Source: Flavitalea plasmicola
GTDB lineage: Bacteria > Bacteroidota > Bacteroidia > Chitinophagales > Chitinophagaceae
Assembly (NCBI RefSeq): GCF_030546645.1
Contig: NZ_JAUOTO010000005.1
Span: 434,001 to 498,000, forward strand
Direction of reading: 5' to 3'
Length of the DNA: 64,000 nucleotides
The position numbers and the translations under genes were made by a program. Shown here one piece after another: positions 51,527 to 60,596 of this stretch (its first letter is position 1; the number at the start of each line of letters is the position of its first letter). Under the pieces are notes generated by a model. That model saw only the letters and a list, made by a program, of their open reading frames with translations. It had not been told where the DNA came from and did no database searches.

Positions 51527-52429
51527 ATGCCTAATCATCACGCGCTGGATGTTGTCCTCGATGGACTGATGCGCCGCTATACAGAAAGGGTCCCCGATGT
51601 GCAAAGAGTGCTGGACGTCATGGTGTCCGAAGGGATCATCCGGTCTCACGGCGAAGTCGAAAATGACCATATCGCCTTCCGCAGCCTGGGCATCCCGCAC
51701 CTGGGTATTGCCTCGCTGGAAAAGGTCTTCCTCGCCCTTGGCTATATAAAAAGAGATTACTATTATTTCTCCGAAAAAAAGCTGGATGCATACTGGTATT
51801 CGCCCCCTGCGGAGCGGTATCCCCGGATCTTTCTCAGCCAGCTGCGGGTGCAGGACCTGTCGGCCGGGGCCCAGGCCATCATCGGCAAGTACACCGGCGA
51901 GATCCATTCCGACCCTGTCGATGCGTTGGACCTGTCCGATGGGGCGGCACTGGATGCATTCTTGCACAGCAGCCTGTGGCCTTTGCCCACGCTGGCGGAT
52001 TATGAAGTGCTGGCCGCGGAGAGCGAATATGCGGCCTGGGTAATTTACAACAGGTATTATCTCAATCATTTTACGATCAGCGTACACAATCTGCCCGCTG
52101 GATATGATACCATCGCGACCTTCAATGATTTCCTGGAGCGGCATGGATTCACGCTGAACAGCGCGGGCGGGAAGATCAAGCAAAGCCCGGATGGATTGCT
52201 GCTGCAGAGCGCGACAGTTGCGGGAAAGATCGAAGCTGCCTTTGCGGGTGGTGAGAAGAGGCCGATCGCGGGCAGCTACGTGGAGTTTGCGGAAAGAAAG
52301 GTCTTGCCGGAGTTTGCTTCGCTGCCTGCTGCTGCCCTGGGACGTCAGCACCGGAGAGAGGGTTTTGAGGCAAAGAATGCGGATAAGATCTTCGAGAGTA
52401 CGTATCGTTCGCAGACGGAGAAGGGGTAG
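51527..52429 (+). CDS. DUF1338 family, 2-oxoadipate dioxygenase/decarboxylase-like (HglS/YdcJ)
   Basis: A 300-residue protein of the DUF1338 family. In Pseudomonas putida the family member HglS uses iron to turn 2-oxoadipate into 2-hydroxyglutarate in lysine breakdown. Candidate metal ligands are His in DHIAFRSLG, His in LNHFTISVH and Glu in YVEFAER, the usual His-His-Glu pattern. I start at MPNHHALDVV; the open frame 57 bases upstream gives an unlikely Arg-rich leader. The gene stands alone, without other lysine-catabolism genes, so the substrate is not certain. Confidence 0.8.
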   Translation: MPNHHALDVVLDGLMRRYTERVPDVQRVLDVMVSEGIIRSHGEVENDHIAFRSLGIPHLGIASLEKVFLALGYIKRDYYYFSEKKLDAYWYSPPAERYPRIFLSQLRVQDLSAGAQAIIGKYTGEIHSDPVDALDLSDGAALDAFLHSSLWPLPTLADYEVLAAESEYAAWVIYNRYYLNHFTISVHNLPAGYDTIATFNDFLERHGFTLNSAGGKIKQSPDGLLLQSATVAGKIEAAFAGGEKRPIAGSYVEFAERKVLPEFASLPAAALGRQHRREGFEAKNADKIFESTYRSQTEKG

Positions 52430-52485
52430 AGGGGATGCATTGCCTTTGTCCTTCAGAATAATTTTTTTTGAGTTCTTGTATTATT

Positions 52486-52493
52486 TAGCTTTG
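52486..52493 (+). promoter_or_regulatory. Bacteroidota -7 box (TAGCTTTG) for the Rpn-type gene
   Basis: An exact TAnnTTTG element with a TTTG about 15 bases upstream. It would give a leader of about 95 bases before the ATG at 52595. Confidence 0.5.
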
Positions 52494-52594
52494 TAAGTAT
52501 ACTTTCCAACCCACTCTTTACTCAGACTACCTATTGATTCCCCTGCAAGTTGAACCTGGCGGTAATACAGTATTGCTAAGATCAACTTGACGTT

Positions 52595-53527
52595 ATGCGA
52601 CATAATAAGGACATCCTTTGGAAGGGATTGTTGGAATGGGTGTTTGACGACTTACTGAGATTCGTTTTTCCCGATGCAGATAAGGTGTTTGACATGCGGC
52701 GAGCATTTGCCTTTCTCGACAAGGAACTGGCGGAGATGTACCCGGAACCGGAGAAAGAATCGGATGTCCGGGTAGTAGATAAGCTGGTTAAAGTCTTTCG
52801 AAAGGATGGGGAAGAGGAATGGGTGCTGGTCCATATTGAGATCCAGGATAAAACAAAAGCCAGGGATCGGGCTCTGTTCCCTGAACGTATGTTCCGGTAT
52901 TTTTACCGGTGTCTCGACCGCTATCGTAAGCCTGTGGCAGCCATAGCGATCTACACCGGGCCCGATGGCAAGCGGTTGCCGGATTGCTACGAATATCAGT
53001 TCATGAGAACAAACTTAAAGTACCAATATAATACCCTGTGCATTCTCGATTGTCCGGACGAAGAATTGGGAAGAAGTGATAACCCTTTTGCATGGGTGGT
53101 CCTGGCGGCTAAAAAGGCCTTGCTAAAGGGGAAGGACCTGGACAAGAAATTATTGGCCGGGAAGTTATTTGTTTTCAGGAAATTGTATGAAGGCGGTATA
53201 TTCGAAAGGAAAAAATTGCAGGCCATTTTAACGTTTTTGGACAACTATGTGCGATTTGAGAAAACGGAAAGTAATCGTATCTTTAGAAAAGAAATTGATA
53301 AGATAACAGGTAAAAAGAATACCATGGATATTTTTGAACAAGTGGCGGAGTGGAGGTGGCAGGAAGGGCTCCAGGAAGGGCATCGTAAAGGAATTAATGA
53401 AGGACTGGAAAAGTCTGTAAGAGCACTGCTGGCTAATACCGAATTCTCCGTGGAGAAGATCGCCTCGTTGATTGGGGTTTCTGTGACGCGCGTCAGGAAA
53501 TTAAGCAAAGAGGTCCGGTGTAAATAG
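52595..53527 (+). CDS. Rpn family recombination-promoting nuclease / putative transposase
   Basis: A 310-residue intact member of the Rpn/PD-(D/E)XK family. The core has Asp62 in RVVDKLVKVF and Glu82-x-Gln84 in LVHIEIQDK, followed by MFRYFYRCLDRYRKPVAAIAIYTG and a family-type helical region. It ends in a Gly-rich hinge (WRWQEGLQEGHRKGINEG) and a small helix-turn-helix-like tail (FSVEKIASLIGVSVTRVRKL). Rpn proteins promote RecA-independent DNA exchange in E. coli, and related families have been tied to phage defence. A truncated relative with a similar tail lies at 19851-20414. Confidence 0.85.
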   Translation: MRHNKDILWKGLLEWVFDDLLRFVFPDADKVFDMRRAFAFLDKELAEMYPEPEKESDVRVVDKLVKVFRKDGEEEWVLVHIEIQDKTKARDRALFPERMFRYFYRCLDRYRKPVAAIAIYTGPDGKRLPDCYEYQFMRTNLKYQYNTLCILDCPDEELGRSDNPFAWVVLAAKKALLKGKDLDKKLLAGKLFVFRKLYEGGIFERKKLQAILTFLDNYVRFEKTESNRIFRKEIDKITGKKNTMDIFEQVAEWRWQEGLQEGHRKGINEGLEKSVRALLANTEFSVEKIASLIGVSVTRVRKLSKEVRCK

Positions 53528-53551
53528 CTTTTCTTGATTATTATATTGCAG

Positions 53552-53580
53552 GCCGCCGTCTTTTTGATCGGCGGTTTTTG
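53552..53580 (+). terminator. Intrinsic terminator after the Rpn-type gene
   Basis: The arms ccgccg and cggcgg pair around a T-rich loop and are followed by ttttt. It is about 25 bases after the stop. The remaining bases up to 53839 are AT-rich at first and hold no gene or structure that I can support. Confidence 0.75.
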
Positions 53581-53839
53581 TTTTTAAATACAAATGGGAA
53601 AGGCAAAATTTAATATATTCATTTTTTCCTTATATTTACATTGACCCTCCTAGTTAAACAACCTCCCAGGTGTAAGTTTTGATTGGTTCCGTTCTGCTCC
53701 CCTTATTGTTCCTGTCCTTCGCATATTCTTCCATTCCTGATCCTTTGCGGATCTGATTTCGATTGTCCATCATCGTTACAAAGCCGCTTGCCCGGCCATC
53801 CGGGTGATATAGGAGCATTTAAAACCAAAAACATATCTC

Positions 53840-54718
53840 ATGCAAAGGGTCAATTACATTTTGCCGTTGGTGCTGGCTGCCGCTTTGGTGGCCATCAGGC
53901 CGGCGGCCATGGGGCAGGTGGGAATAGGCACGAATACCCCGGATGCCAGCGCACAGCTGCAGGTGGAGTCCACCAACAAGGGATTCCTTGTTCCCCGGGT
54001 GGCGAACACGGGCGTCATCAGTTCGCCTGCAAAAGGGCTGCTTATTTACCAGACGGATGTGCCGGAAGGCCTTTATTACAACATAGGATCGGCAGGCACG
54101 CCCAGCTGGGTCCAGATCTCTTCCTTGACGGGCACCACTGCGGGAGGGAGCCTGGCTGGCACCTATCCGAACCCCAGTATTGGAACCTTCGCTGTCCAAA
54201 ATATAATGATACAAGCCAATGCCATTACGACGTCTAAAGTGGCGAATGGGACCGTGACGACCTCGAAGATGGCGGACAGTGCCATCACCGGCTTGAAGCT
54301 GCTGTCGTATGCCGTGCAAAACAAGCATGTCGCCGATGGCGTGCTGACGCCTTCCAAATTCAATGCGTCCGGATTGCTGCAGGGGCAGGTGCTGGGTTTC
54401 AACGGGAGCGTCGCCGCCTGGATGGACAATGGATATACGGTGGTCAGCAGCACCACTACGCTGCCGGCATCATCCCTGCGGGTGGTGATCACGGGCAACG
54501 TCACCGTCACGCTGCCGTCTTCGCCGGTGGCCGGTCAACGTATCGTCTTCCAAAGCCGCTTTGCGGGCGCCGGCCTCAACCTGGGCGGTAATTCCCTGTA
54601 CATATTAAGCAACAATACGACCAGCGCGACCCAATCATGGACCTTTGACAATGTTACGGGATTGGCGCAGAAGTTCGAGCTGGTGTGGGATGGCACGTAC
54701 TGGCTGTATAGTAATTAG
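53840..54718 (+). CDS. Secreted fibre-like protein with VGIGTNTP motif
   Basis: A 292-residue protein with a signal peptide (ends AMGQ). The mature N-terminus reads VGIGTNTPDASAQLQVESTNKGFLVPRV, the start typical of phage tail-fibre-like and chaperone-tailed surface proteins in Bacteroidota. Next come Gly/Thr-rich repeats with collagen- or spike-like spacing (GSLAGTYPNPSIG; TTSKVANGTVTTSKMADSAITG). The end is a beta-rich domain (VTLPSSPVAGQRIVFQSRF...). No sorting domain is present. It is followed 30 bases later by a type IX cargo gene, so the two may be exported and work together. Confidence 0.7.
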   Translation: MQRVNYILPLVLAAALVAIRPAAMGQVGIGTNTPDASAQLQVESTNKGFLVPRVANTGVISSPAKGLLIYQTDVPEGLYYNIGSAGTPSWVQISSLTGTTAGGSLAGTYPNPSIGTFAVQNIMIQANAITTSKVANGTVTTSKMADSAITGLKLLSYAVQNKHVADGVLTPSKFNASGLLQGQVLGFNGSVAAWMDNGYTVVSSTTTLPASSLRVVITGNVTVTLPSSPVAGQRIVFQSRFAGAGLNLGGNSLYILSNNTTSATQSWTFDNVTGLAQKFELVWDGTYWLYSN

Positions 54719-54748
54719 CTCATTTTCTCACCGTTTAAAATTCAGCAT

Positions 54749-55732
54749 ATGAAAGTACTGTTTACCGCATGGGCGCTGCTGGCTGCCATGAGCGTGAGCG
54801 CACAGCTCAGTGTCGGCTCTTCCGGCATCTTCATTTCCGGCGGCACCACTTTCTATACGGAGGGTCTTACGCTTATTCCCACCTCGAACCTTACCATCAC
54901 CAGTGACACGATCGCTTACTCTACCACGCCGCGCACGGGTCCGCTGGGCGCCTCCATCAATAAGGTATTTACTTTTACCACTCCCATCACCTTCACGGGT
55001 ACGCTGGGGATCCGCTATCTGGCGTCCGACCTGAACGGGAATACGGAATCGTTGCTGCAGCTGGCCATCGGCAACCTGCCGCAGAGTGGCACCATTGTAA
55101 CGACGACGAACAGCACTGATGGGACACCCGGCAGCTATTATGTCAGCAATGCCTCCATCTCCGGCGTAAGCCTGGGGCTGCTGACGGCGACCAACTTCGG
55201 CGTAACGTTGCCTGTAGCGCTGCTGGCATTCTACGCGACCAGCGATGGCGCCAGCACGCAGCTGCGCTGGCAGGCGGGACAGGCGACCAACTTCGATCGA
55301 TTTATCGTGGAAAGAAGCACCGACGGCGCCGGGTTCCATGAGATCGGTGTTGTCAACGGAGCGGGCGAACCCTCTTATGCCTTCACGGATGACGCCCCCG
55401 CAGCGGGAATGAACTACTATCGTTTGAAAATGGAAGACCTGGATGGCAGCGCCAGCTACAGTGAGATCGTCAGCCTGAAGTACGGGGCTTTGCCTTTTTC
55501 CCTGGCGATGTATCCGAACCCTGTAATGCAATCCCTCACCCTACGAAGGACAGACGCATCAGGGGGCGCCGCTACGGTGGTGGTGACGGACCAGTCCGGC
55601 AGGATACTGATGAAAGAGCACATGGAGGGGAAGAAGCTATTGCTTGATCTGAGCAGGATGCCCGGAGGTATTTACCTGGTGCAGTTCAGGGACAAGGATC
55701 ATGTGGAAACGATGAAAGTAAGCAAGCTATAG
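54749..55732 (+). CDS. Secreted protein with T9SS type A sorting domain
   Basis: A 327-residue protein: signal peptide (ends VSAQ), an N-terminal beta-rich domain, a fibronectin-like module (TQLRWQAGQATNFDRFIVERSTDG...NYYRLKMEDLDGS) and the type A C-terminal sorting domain (SLAMYPNPVMQSLTLRR to GGIYLVQF...KVSKL). PorU should remove the last domain at the surface. It follows the fibre-like gene at 53840 and probably shares its transcript. Confidence 0.85.
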   Translation: MKVLFTAWALLAAMSVSAQLSVGSSGIFISGGTTFYTEGLTLIPTSNLTITSDTIAYSTTPRTGPLGASINKVFTFTTPITFTGTLGIRYLASDLNGNTESLLQLAIGNLPQSGTIVTTTNSTDGTPGSYYVSNASISGVSLGLLTATNFGVTLPVALLAFYATSDGASTQLRWQAGQATNFDRFIVERSTDGAGFHEIGVVNGAGEPSYAFTDDAPAAGMNYYRLKMEDLDGSASYSEIVSLKYGALPFSLAMYPNPVMQSLTLRRTDASGGAATVVVTDQSGRILMKEHMEGKKLLLDLSRMPGGIYLVQFRDKDHVETMKVSKL

Positions 55733-55771
55733 GGACAGCAGCAATATGCCAATGGCTGGCAAGGTAAAAGT

Positions 55772-55800
55772 GGGCCCGACGCCGTCCGAGCGCCGGGCCC
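55772..55800. terminator. GC-rich hairpin between convergent cargo genes
   Basis: The arms gggcccgacgc and gcgccgggccc pair at 10 of 11 positions around a 7-base loop, between the stop codons of genes ending at 55732 (plus) and 55873 (minus). There is no T-run, so it could act as a factor-dependent or bidirectional terminator. Confidence 0.55.
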
Positions 55801-55872
55801 TGATTTGAGAGGCCCTGGTTGCAGCCCGATGCGGAAGTGGGCTGACCATATGTTTGACGGACCGCGGGTCCG

Positions 55873-57009
55873 CTACTGTTTCAATATCCTGATCATTTCA
55901 TTCCCCACCTGCATGAAGTACAGACCGGGACGCAGGTGACCTGCCGGGATCTGCCACTCGCCGGTGGGAGCGGCCGCCGCTGTTGTATAGAGCACACGCC
56001 CCTGCAGATCTTTCAGTGTCACGGTCCTCGTGTCAGGCGGTCCGGAAAGATGGATCAGGTCCGTGAACGGATTGGGCCAGCACCGGAAGGCTGTACGGTC
56101 ATCCCTTACTTCGCTGACCGTGGAGTATACAGATCTTTTGCCTGCATCTTCCATCCGGATACGATAGAAATTAGCGCCGTTCAAGGGTGTATGGTCGATG
56201 TACGTATACGAGTGGTCAGGGGCGGATGCGGCGATGGTTGCAATGTCCTGCCATTCATGGGCATTGCCGGAACGTTGAATGACGAAGCGGGCGCCTGTTA
56301 CGTCCGTGGCTGCGGTCCAGGTGAGGCGGTGTCCATCACCGTCCGGTGACCGGGTGGCCGTAAAGTTCTCCAGGCCCAGGGCCAGTACGGTGTTGGGATC
56401 GTAGATCACCATGATCCTTACCCGATCGATCTTTGCCGTCATGCCCAAGGCTACCAGACCCGTCGTTAATTTGGCTGAGATGGCCACGCCAAAATTGGCG
56501 CTGTTGACATCCGAAGGCTGCCAACTGCCTCCCCAGGTACTGGCCAATGTACCTATACCATAGGTGACGATGCCGTCGGAAGAGGGCCATGTGGTTCCAG
56601 AGGCAAGATCGCCGCCATAGAGGGTTCCGTTTTGCAGCAGCCGTATCGATTGATCTGTAACCTTACTACCGCCGATGCCTAGCCCCGTTGCACTTCTCTC
56701 TACCTCCACCCGGATCTCGCAAATGGTGGCTGTAGAGGGTATCGAGAATCCGAAGTTTTCAATGATCAAATAGTCCGAGTACGCGGAGGACAATACCCCT
56801 AATGCCTGGGTGGCGCTTGCATAGTTCCCATCACTGGCCTGTGCATTACCAGCATTGGTCCATGGAAAGCTGCCATATGCGGCAGTTGAAAAGCTGGTGG
56901 CATTGTTTGCGCCTGCAGATGAGGCGCACCCTTGTGCATTCGAGGTGGAATAACTGCAGCATAGCACTGCCATTATCAGGACCGCAACGGTCACAGATTT
57001 AGTTTTCAT
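55873..57009 (-). CDS. Secreted protein with T9SS type A sorting domain
   Basis: A 378-residue protein with a signal peptide (ends SNAQ) and a discoidin/jelly-roll-like domain (about 27-210, CASSAGANNATSFSTAAYG). A fibronectin-like module follows (LTWTAATDVTGARFVIQRSGN...NFYRIRMEDAGK), then a type A sorting domain (RCWPNPFTDLIHLSG to GLYFMQVGNEMIRILKQ). The last two modules resemble those of the convergent cargo gene at 54749, so the two may be related by domain exchange. The 288 bases upstream to 57297 hold no gene. Confidence 0.85.
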   Translation of the reverse strand: MKTKSVTVAVLIMAVLCCSYSTSNAQGCASSAGANNATSFSTAAYGSFPWTNAGNAQASDGNYASATQALGVLSSAYSDYLIIENFGFSIPSTATICEIRVEVERSATGLGIGGSKVTDQSIRLLQNGTLYGGDLASGTTWPSSDGIVTYGIGTLASTWGGSWQPSDVNSANFGVAISAKLTTGLVALGMTAKIDRVRIMVIYDPNTVLALGLENFTATRSPDGDGHRLTWTAATDVTGARFVIQRSGNAHEWQDIATIAASAPDHSYTYIDHTPLNGANFYRIRMEDAGKRSVYSTVSEVRDDRTAFRCWPNPFTDLIHLSGPPDTRTVTLKDLQGRVLYTTAAAAPTGEWQIPAGHLRPGLYFMQVGNEMIRILKQ

Positions 57010-57297
57010 CGGTTTAAGATTAAATGGTATCTTAAGGACCAGGGTCCCAAGATCATGTTTTCAAAATAGTAACAAGTAAAAACACTCGCGTGAATCTGGT
57101 TCTCGTGTGAATCAGGTCTGAGATGAGAGGTCTGTTGCTGTTAGCAGAGCCGGGATAAGTGTCTGAAGCGTTAGAACAAATTCTACTGCATAGAAACGCT
57201 GATTTTTTTGTAATACATACTATTTAGAAAGGGAACATGCCACCATAAGGGTTTGCACCTATTTTTCATTACTTGATTATAGTTAAAAAACGACATT

Positions 57298-59706
57298 ATG
57301 TTGAAAAATTTAATTATGACGGCGCTGCGGAATTTCCGTAAAAACCGGGTGTCTTTCTTCATTAATGTGTTCGGATTGACGGTGGGATTGACCAGCTGCC
57401 TGCTTATCACATTGTATATCAAGCATGAACTGAGCTATGATCAGTTTCAGACCAACGGCTCCCGGATCGCCCGTGTCATCATGGAGTATCATTTTGACGG
57501 GAGCGGGGACTCGCCTAAGGGGAACTTCACCAGCACGAAGGTGGCGCCTGCTTTCCGCAAAAATTTCCCGGAAGTGCAGTCGGCGGTGCGGATGACGGAC
57601 CCTGACAGGATCGTAGCTTACCGGGACAAGCTGTTCAAGGAGACGCATTTTATGTATGCGGACAGCAGCTTTTTCGACCTTTTCAGCATGCCGCTGGTGC
57701 GCGGCGATGTCCGGTCGGCCTTATCGGGGCAAAATAAGGTGGTGGTGACGGAATCCACGGCTAAAAAGTATTTCGGTGGAGAAGACCCCATCGGTAAGGT
57801 GCTGATGGTGGGCGCCGACAGCGTACCCTACCAGGTGACGGGAGTAATGAAAGACTGTCCGCTGAATTCCCAGTTCAGGTTTGACCTGCTGGGCAGCTTC
57901 TCCTCCCTGGGGGAAAACCAGGAAGAGACTTATTGGGAGGCCAATTATACGACCTACCTGCTGCTGAGGGACGAGGCGGCCTTTGCGTCCTTGCAAGCCA
58001 AGCTGCCTGCATTCATGAAAAAGGAAATGGCGGGCAAGGGGGCGACCATCAACTTCTACCTGGAACCTTTCCTGCGCATCCACCTGTATTCGGATTACGG
58101 GAGTTTTGAGCCGACCACTTCCATCTCCTATATCTATATTCTCGCGGGCGTGGCCTTGCTGATCCTCGTCATTGCCTGCAGCACGTATATCAACCTGAGC
58201 ACAGCGCGCAGCATGGAGCGGGCCCGGGAGGTCGGGGTGCGGAAAGTCATTGGCGCAGGAAGAGGCCAGCTGTTCTGGCAATTCATCAGCGAGTCGGCCC
58301 TTGTATGCGGGGTGGCAGTGATGCTGAGCCTCGTGGCGGCGGCGCTGTTGCTTCCGGCTTTCCGCCGGCTGACAGGCAGGGAGCTGGCGATGCATGAGCT
58401 GCTGTCCCTCCCTTTCCTGTCTTTCAGCCTGCTGACGGGCGTAGTGGTGAGCTTCCTGGCGGGCAGCTATCCGGCCGTTGTGCTCACGGGCTTTCAGCCT
58501 GTGAAGGTGCTGAAAGGCGCTTTTAAAAATACGTCTTCCGGCCAGGGACTGCGGCAATCGCTGATCGTCTTCCAGTTCGTCATATCGGTGTTCCTCATCG
58601 TATCCACCTTCATCATGCAGCAGCAGCTGAATTTTATCCAGCATAAGCAGCTGGGGTACGACCGGGATCATGTGCTCGTATTGCCGACGATCAGCAAGAT
58701 CGAAGACATTCAGCTGCTGCGGACGGAGCTTCGCCGTGATCCCCAAATACTCAATGTTGCCCGCAGCGGCAACACGCCCATCAACATCGTCAGCGGCTAT
58801 AATATGCGTAATTCGACCATGCGTGCCGGTGAGCAACTGGCCGTAAACGGCGACCGGATCGATGAATATTTTATTCCGACCATGGGACTACAGCTGGTGG
58901 CAGGGGAAAATATTACGGCGCAGGATATGAAAGACGCACATCCTGACATCCCTCCGGGCGTACCGGAGCACCAGGTGTCCCCCACCTTTCATTTTATCCT
59001 GAATGAATCCGCGGCCCGTGTGCTGGGATGGAGCCCGCAGGAGGCCGTCGGCAAGAAAATGTTCATGGATGAGACCCGTCCGGGCTATGTCAGGGGAGTG
59101 GTGAAAGATTTCCATTTCCAGTCATTGCACCAGCCGATCAAGCCCCTGGTGCTTTTCCCCGGGTACCGGGCCAATACCATACTGGTAAAACTAAGTGGAC
59201 GCCGATTGCCGGAAACGATCGCAGGGATTGGCGCGACGTGGAAGAAGCTGATACCGTATATGCCCTTCGAATACCGGTTCCTGGACGAGGATTACAATAA
59301 GATGTACCGGGCGGAACAGCGGCTGGGGACGGTGATGCATTTATTTTCCCTGGTGGCCATCGTCCTTGCCTGCCTGGGGCTGTTCGGGCTGTCGGCCTAT
59401 GCCGCCCGCCAGCGGGTGAAAGAAATAGGCATCCGGAAAGTGCTGGGCGCCTCGATCCCCCAGCTGGTGGTGCTGTTGTCGGGCGGGTTTATACGGATGG
59501 CGCTGGTGGCCATCGTCATTGCGATCCCATTGGCATGGTGGGCGATGCACCGGTGGCTGCAGGACTTTACCTACCGGGCAGGGGTCAGCGCATGGGTCTT
59601 TGCGGGTGCGGCCCTGCTGGTGGTGGCGATCACCCTGGCGACAGTGGGGATCCAGGCGGTGAAGGCGGCGTTGATGAACCCGGTGAAAAACCTGCGAACG
59701 GAATAA
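57298..59706 (+). CDS. MacB/FtsX-type ABC transporter permease, third copy
   Basis: An 802-residue paralogue of the tandem permeases at 7.6-12.5 kb with the same plan: one N-terminal helix, periplasmic core, three helices (motif REVGVRKVIGAGRGQ), a second core, and three C-terminal helices (VKEIGIRKVLGASIPQ). The extracytoplasmic cores differ most between copies, suggesting different ligands or partners. An alpha/beta hydrolase gene starts 12 bases after the stop, probably in the same operon. Confidence 0.88.
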   Translation: MLKNLIMTALRNFRKNRVSFFINVFGLTVGLTSCLLITLYIKHELSYDQFQTNGSRIARVIMEYHFDGSGDSPKGNFTSTKVAPAFRKNFPEVQSAVRMTDPDRIVAYRDKLFKETHFMYADSSFFDLFSMPLVRGDVRSALSGQNKVVVTESTAKKYFGGEDPIGKVLMVGADSVPYQVTGVMKDCPLNSQFRFDLLGSFSSLGENQEETYWEANYTTYLLLRDEAAFASLQAKLPAFMKKEMAGKGATINFYLEPFLRIHLYSDYGSFEPTTSISYIYILAGVALLILVIACSTYINLSTARSMERAREVGVRKVIGAGRGQLFWQFISESALVCGVAVMLSLVAAALLLPAFRRLTGRELAMHELLSLPFLSFSLLTGVVVSFLAGSYPAVVLTGFQPVKVLKGAFKNTSSGQGLRQSLIVFQFVISVFLIVSTFIMQQQLNFIQHKQLGYDRDHVLVLPTISKIEDIQLLRTELRRDPQILNVARSGNTPINIVSGYNMRNSTMRAGEQLAVNGDRIDEYFIPTMGLQLVAGENITAQDMKDAHPDIPPGVPEHQVSPTFHFILNESAARVLGWSPQEAVGKKMFMDETRPGYVRGVVKDFHFQSLHQPIKPLVLFPGYRANTILVKLSGRRLPETIAGIGATWKKLIPYMPFEYRFLDEDYNKMYRAEQRLGTVMHLFSLVAIVLACLGLFGLSAYAARQRVKEIGIRKVLGASIPQLVVLLSGGFIRMALVAIVIAIPLAWWAMHRWLQDFTYRAGVSAWVFAGAALLVVAITLATVGIQAVKAALMNPVKNLRTE

Positions 59707-59718
59707 ACCTGTTTATAT

Positions 59719-60582
59719 ATGAAAAAGAATTTCTTCTGCCTGTTGGTCTGCATGGCTTTGGTGAGAACCTATGCAGCCGAATATTTTATCGACGCGGGCC
59801 ATCTCCGGGTGCATTGCGTTGTCAGCGGCACCGGACCGGCCCTCTTGTTGGTGCATGCCGGTTACCAGGACCTCTACATGTGGGATAGACAGGAAGCATA
59901 CTTTAAAAAGCATTACAAGGTGGTGCGGATCGACATGCCGGGGCATGGCGCCACCACGGGGATCGACACCAGCCTGCTGGTGGCCGATGTCATCCGCATT
60001 GTGCTGGACAGCCTGCATGTGCAGCAGACTGCCGTGGTGGGGCTCTCCATGGGGGCGGCCTGCGCCACCGACTTTACGCTGGCTTATCCTCAGCGGGTGA
60101 CCCGGCTGATCGTGGTCTCCCCGGGCCTCAGCGGGTGGCCGGCGGTGATGAAAATGGATACGGCGACGCGACGGACCTTTCAAATAATGGATAGTATTCA
60201 TGCCACCGGCGATCACCGCCTGATGGCCGAATATTTTACCTCCGTGTGGTGCGACGGACCGTACCGTAAGCCCGGCGAGGTGGATACGGCGGTTCGCGGC
60301 TATATTTACAGGACGACGATGCAAAACAAGATGGACGTCGGCGCTTTCCCTGTTTTTAATCCCAAGGGCGCGGCCACCCGGCTGAAAGAGATCCATTGTC
60401 CCGTCCTCATCATCCAGGGAGATAAGGATATTCCGTTCATTCTACAGGTGACGAACTGGTATCGACATGAACTGCCGTCGGCCAGGCTGGTGAATTTTCC
60501 AGGTGTGGCGCATATGTTGAATATGGAAAGGCCGGAAGCGTTCAACAAGGTGTTGGAGGGGTGGATGAGCGGTAAGGGATAG
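59719..60582 (+). CDS. Secreted alpha/beta hydrolase
   Basis: A 287-residue protein with a signal peptide (ends RTYAA) and an alpha/beta hydrolase fold: oxyanion-region HAGYQD, nucleophile Ser110 in GLSMGA, an acid in QGDKDIPF (Asp235 or Asp237) and His265 in GVAHMLN. It is exported, so it should act on an ester or amide substrate outside the cytoplasm. It lies 12 bases after the permease gene. A link with the transported compound is plausible but unproven. Confidence 0.85.
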   Translation: MKKNFFCLLVCMALVRTYAAEYFIDAGHLRVHCVVSGTGPALLLVHAGYQDLYMWDRQEAYFKKHYKVVRIDMPGHGATTGIDTSLLVADVIRIVLDSLHVQQTAVVGLSMGAACATDFTLAYPQRVTRLIVVSPGLSGWPAVMKMDTATRRTFQIMDSIHATGDHRLMAEYFTSVWCDGPYRKPGEVDTAVRGYIYRTTMQNKMDVGAFPVFNPKGAATRLKEIHCPVLIIQGDKDIPFILQVTNWYRHELPSARLVNFPGVAHMLNMERPEAFNKVLEGWMSGKG

Positions 60583-60596
60583 GGGTCGATGACTGA

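Noticed and set aside
52595-53527. Rpn-type gene considered as evidence for an active insertion sequence
   Set aside because: No terminal inverted repeats or target duplications are visible around it; Rpn genes are usually not flanked by such ends.
57721-58836. 371-codon open frame on the minus strand
   Set aside because: Antisense to the third permease; composition typical of a shadow frame.
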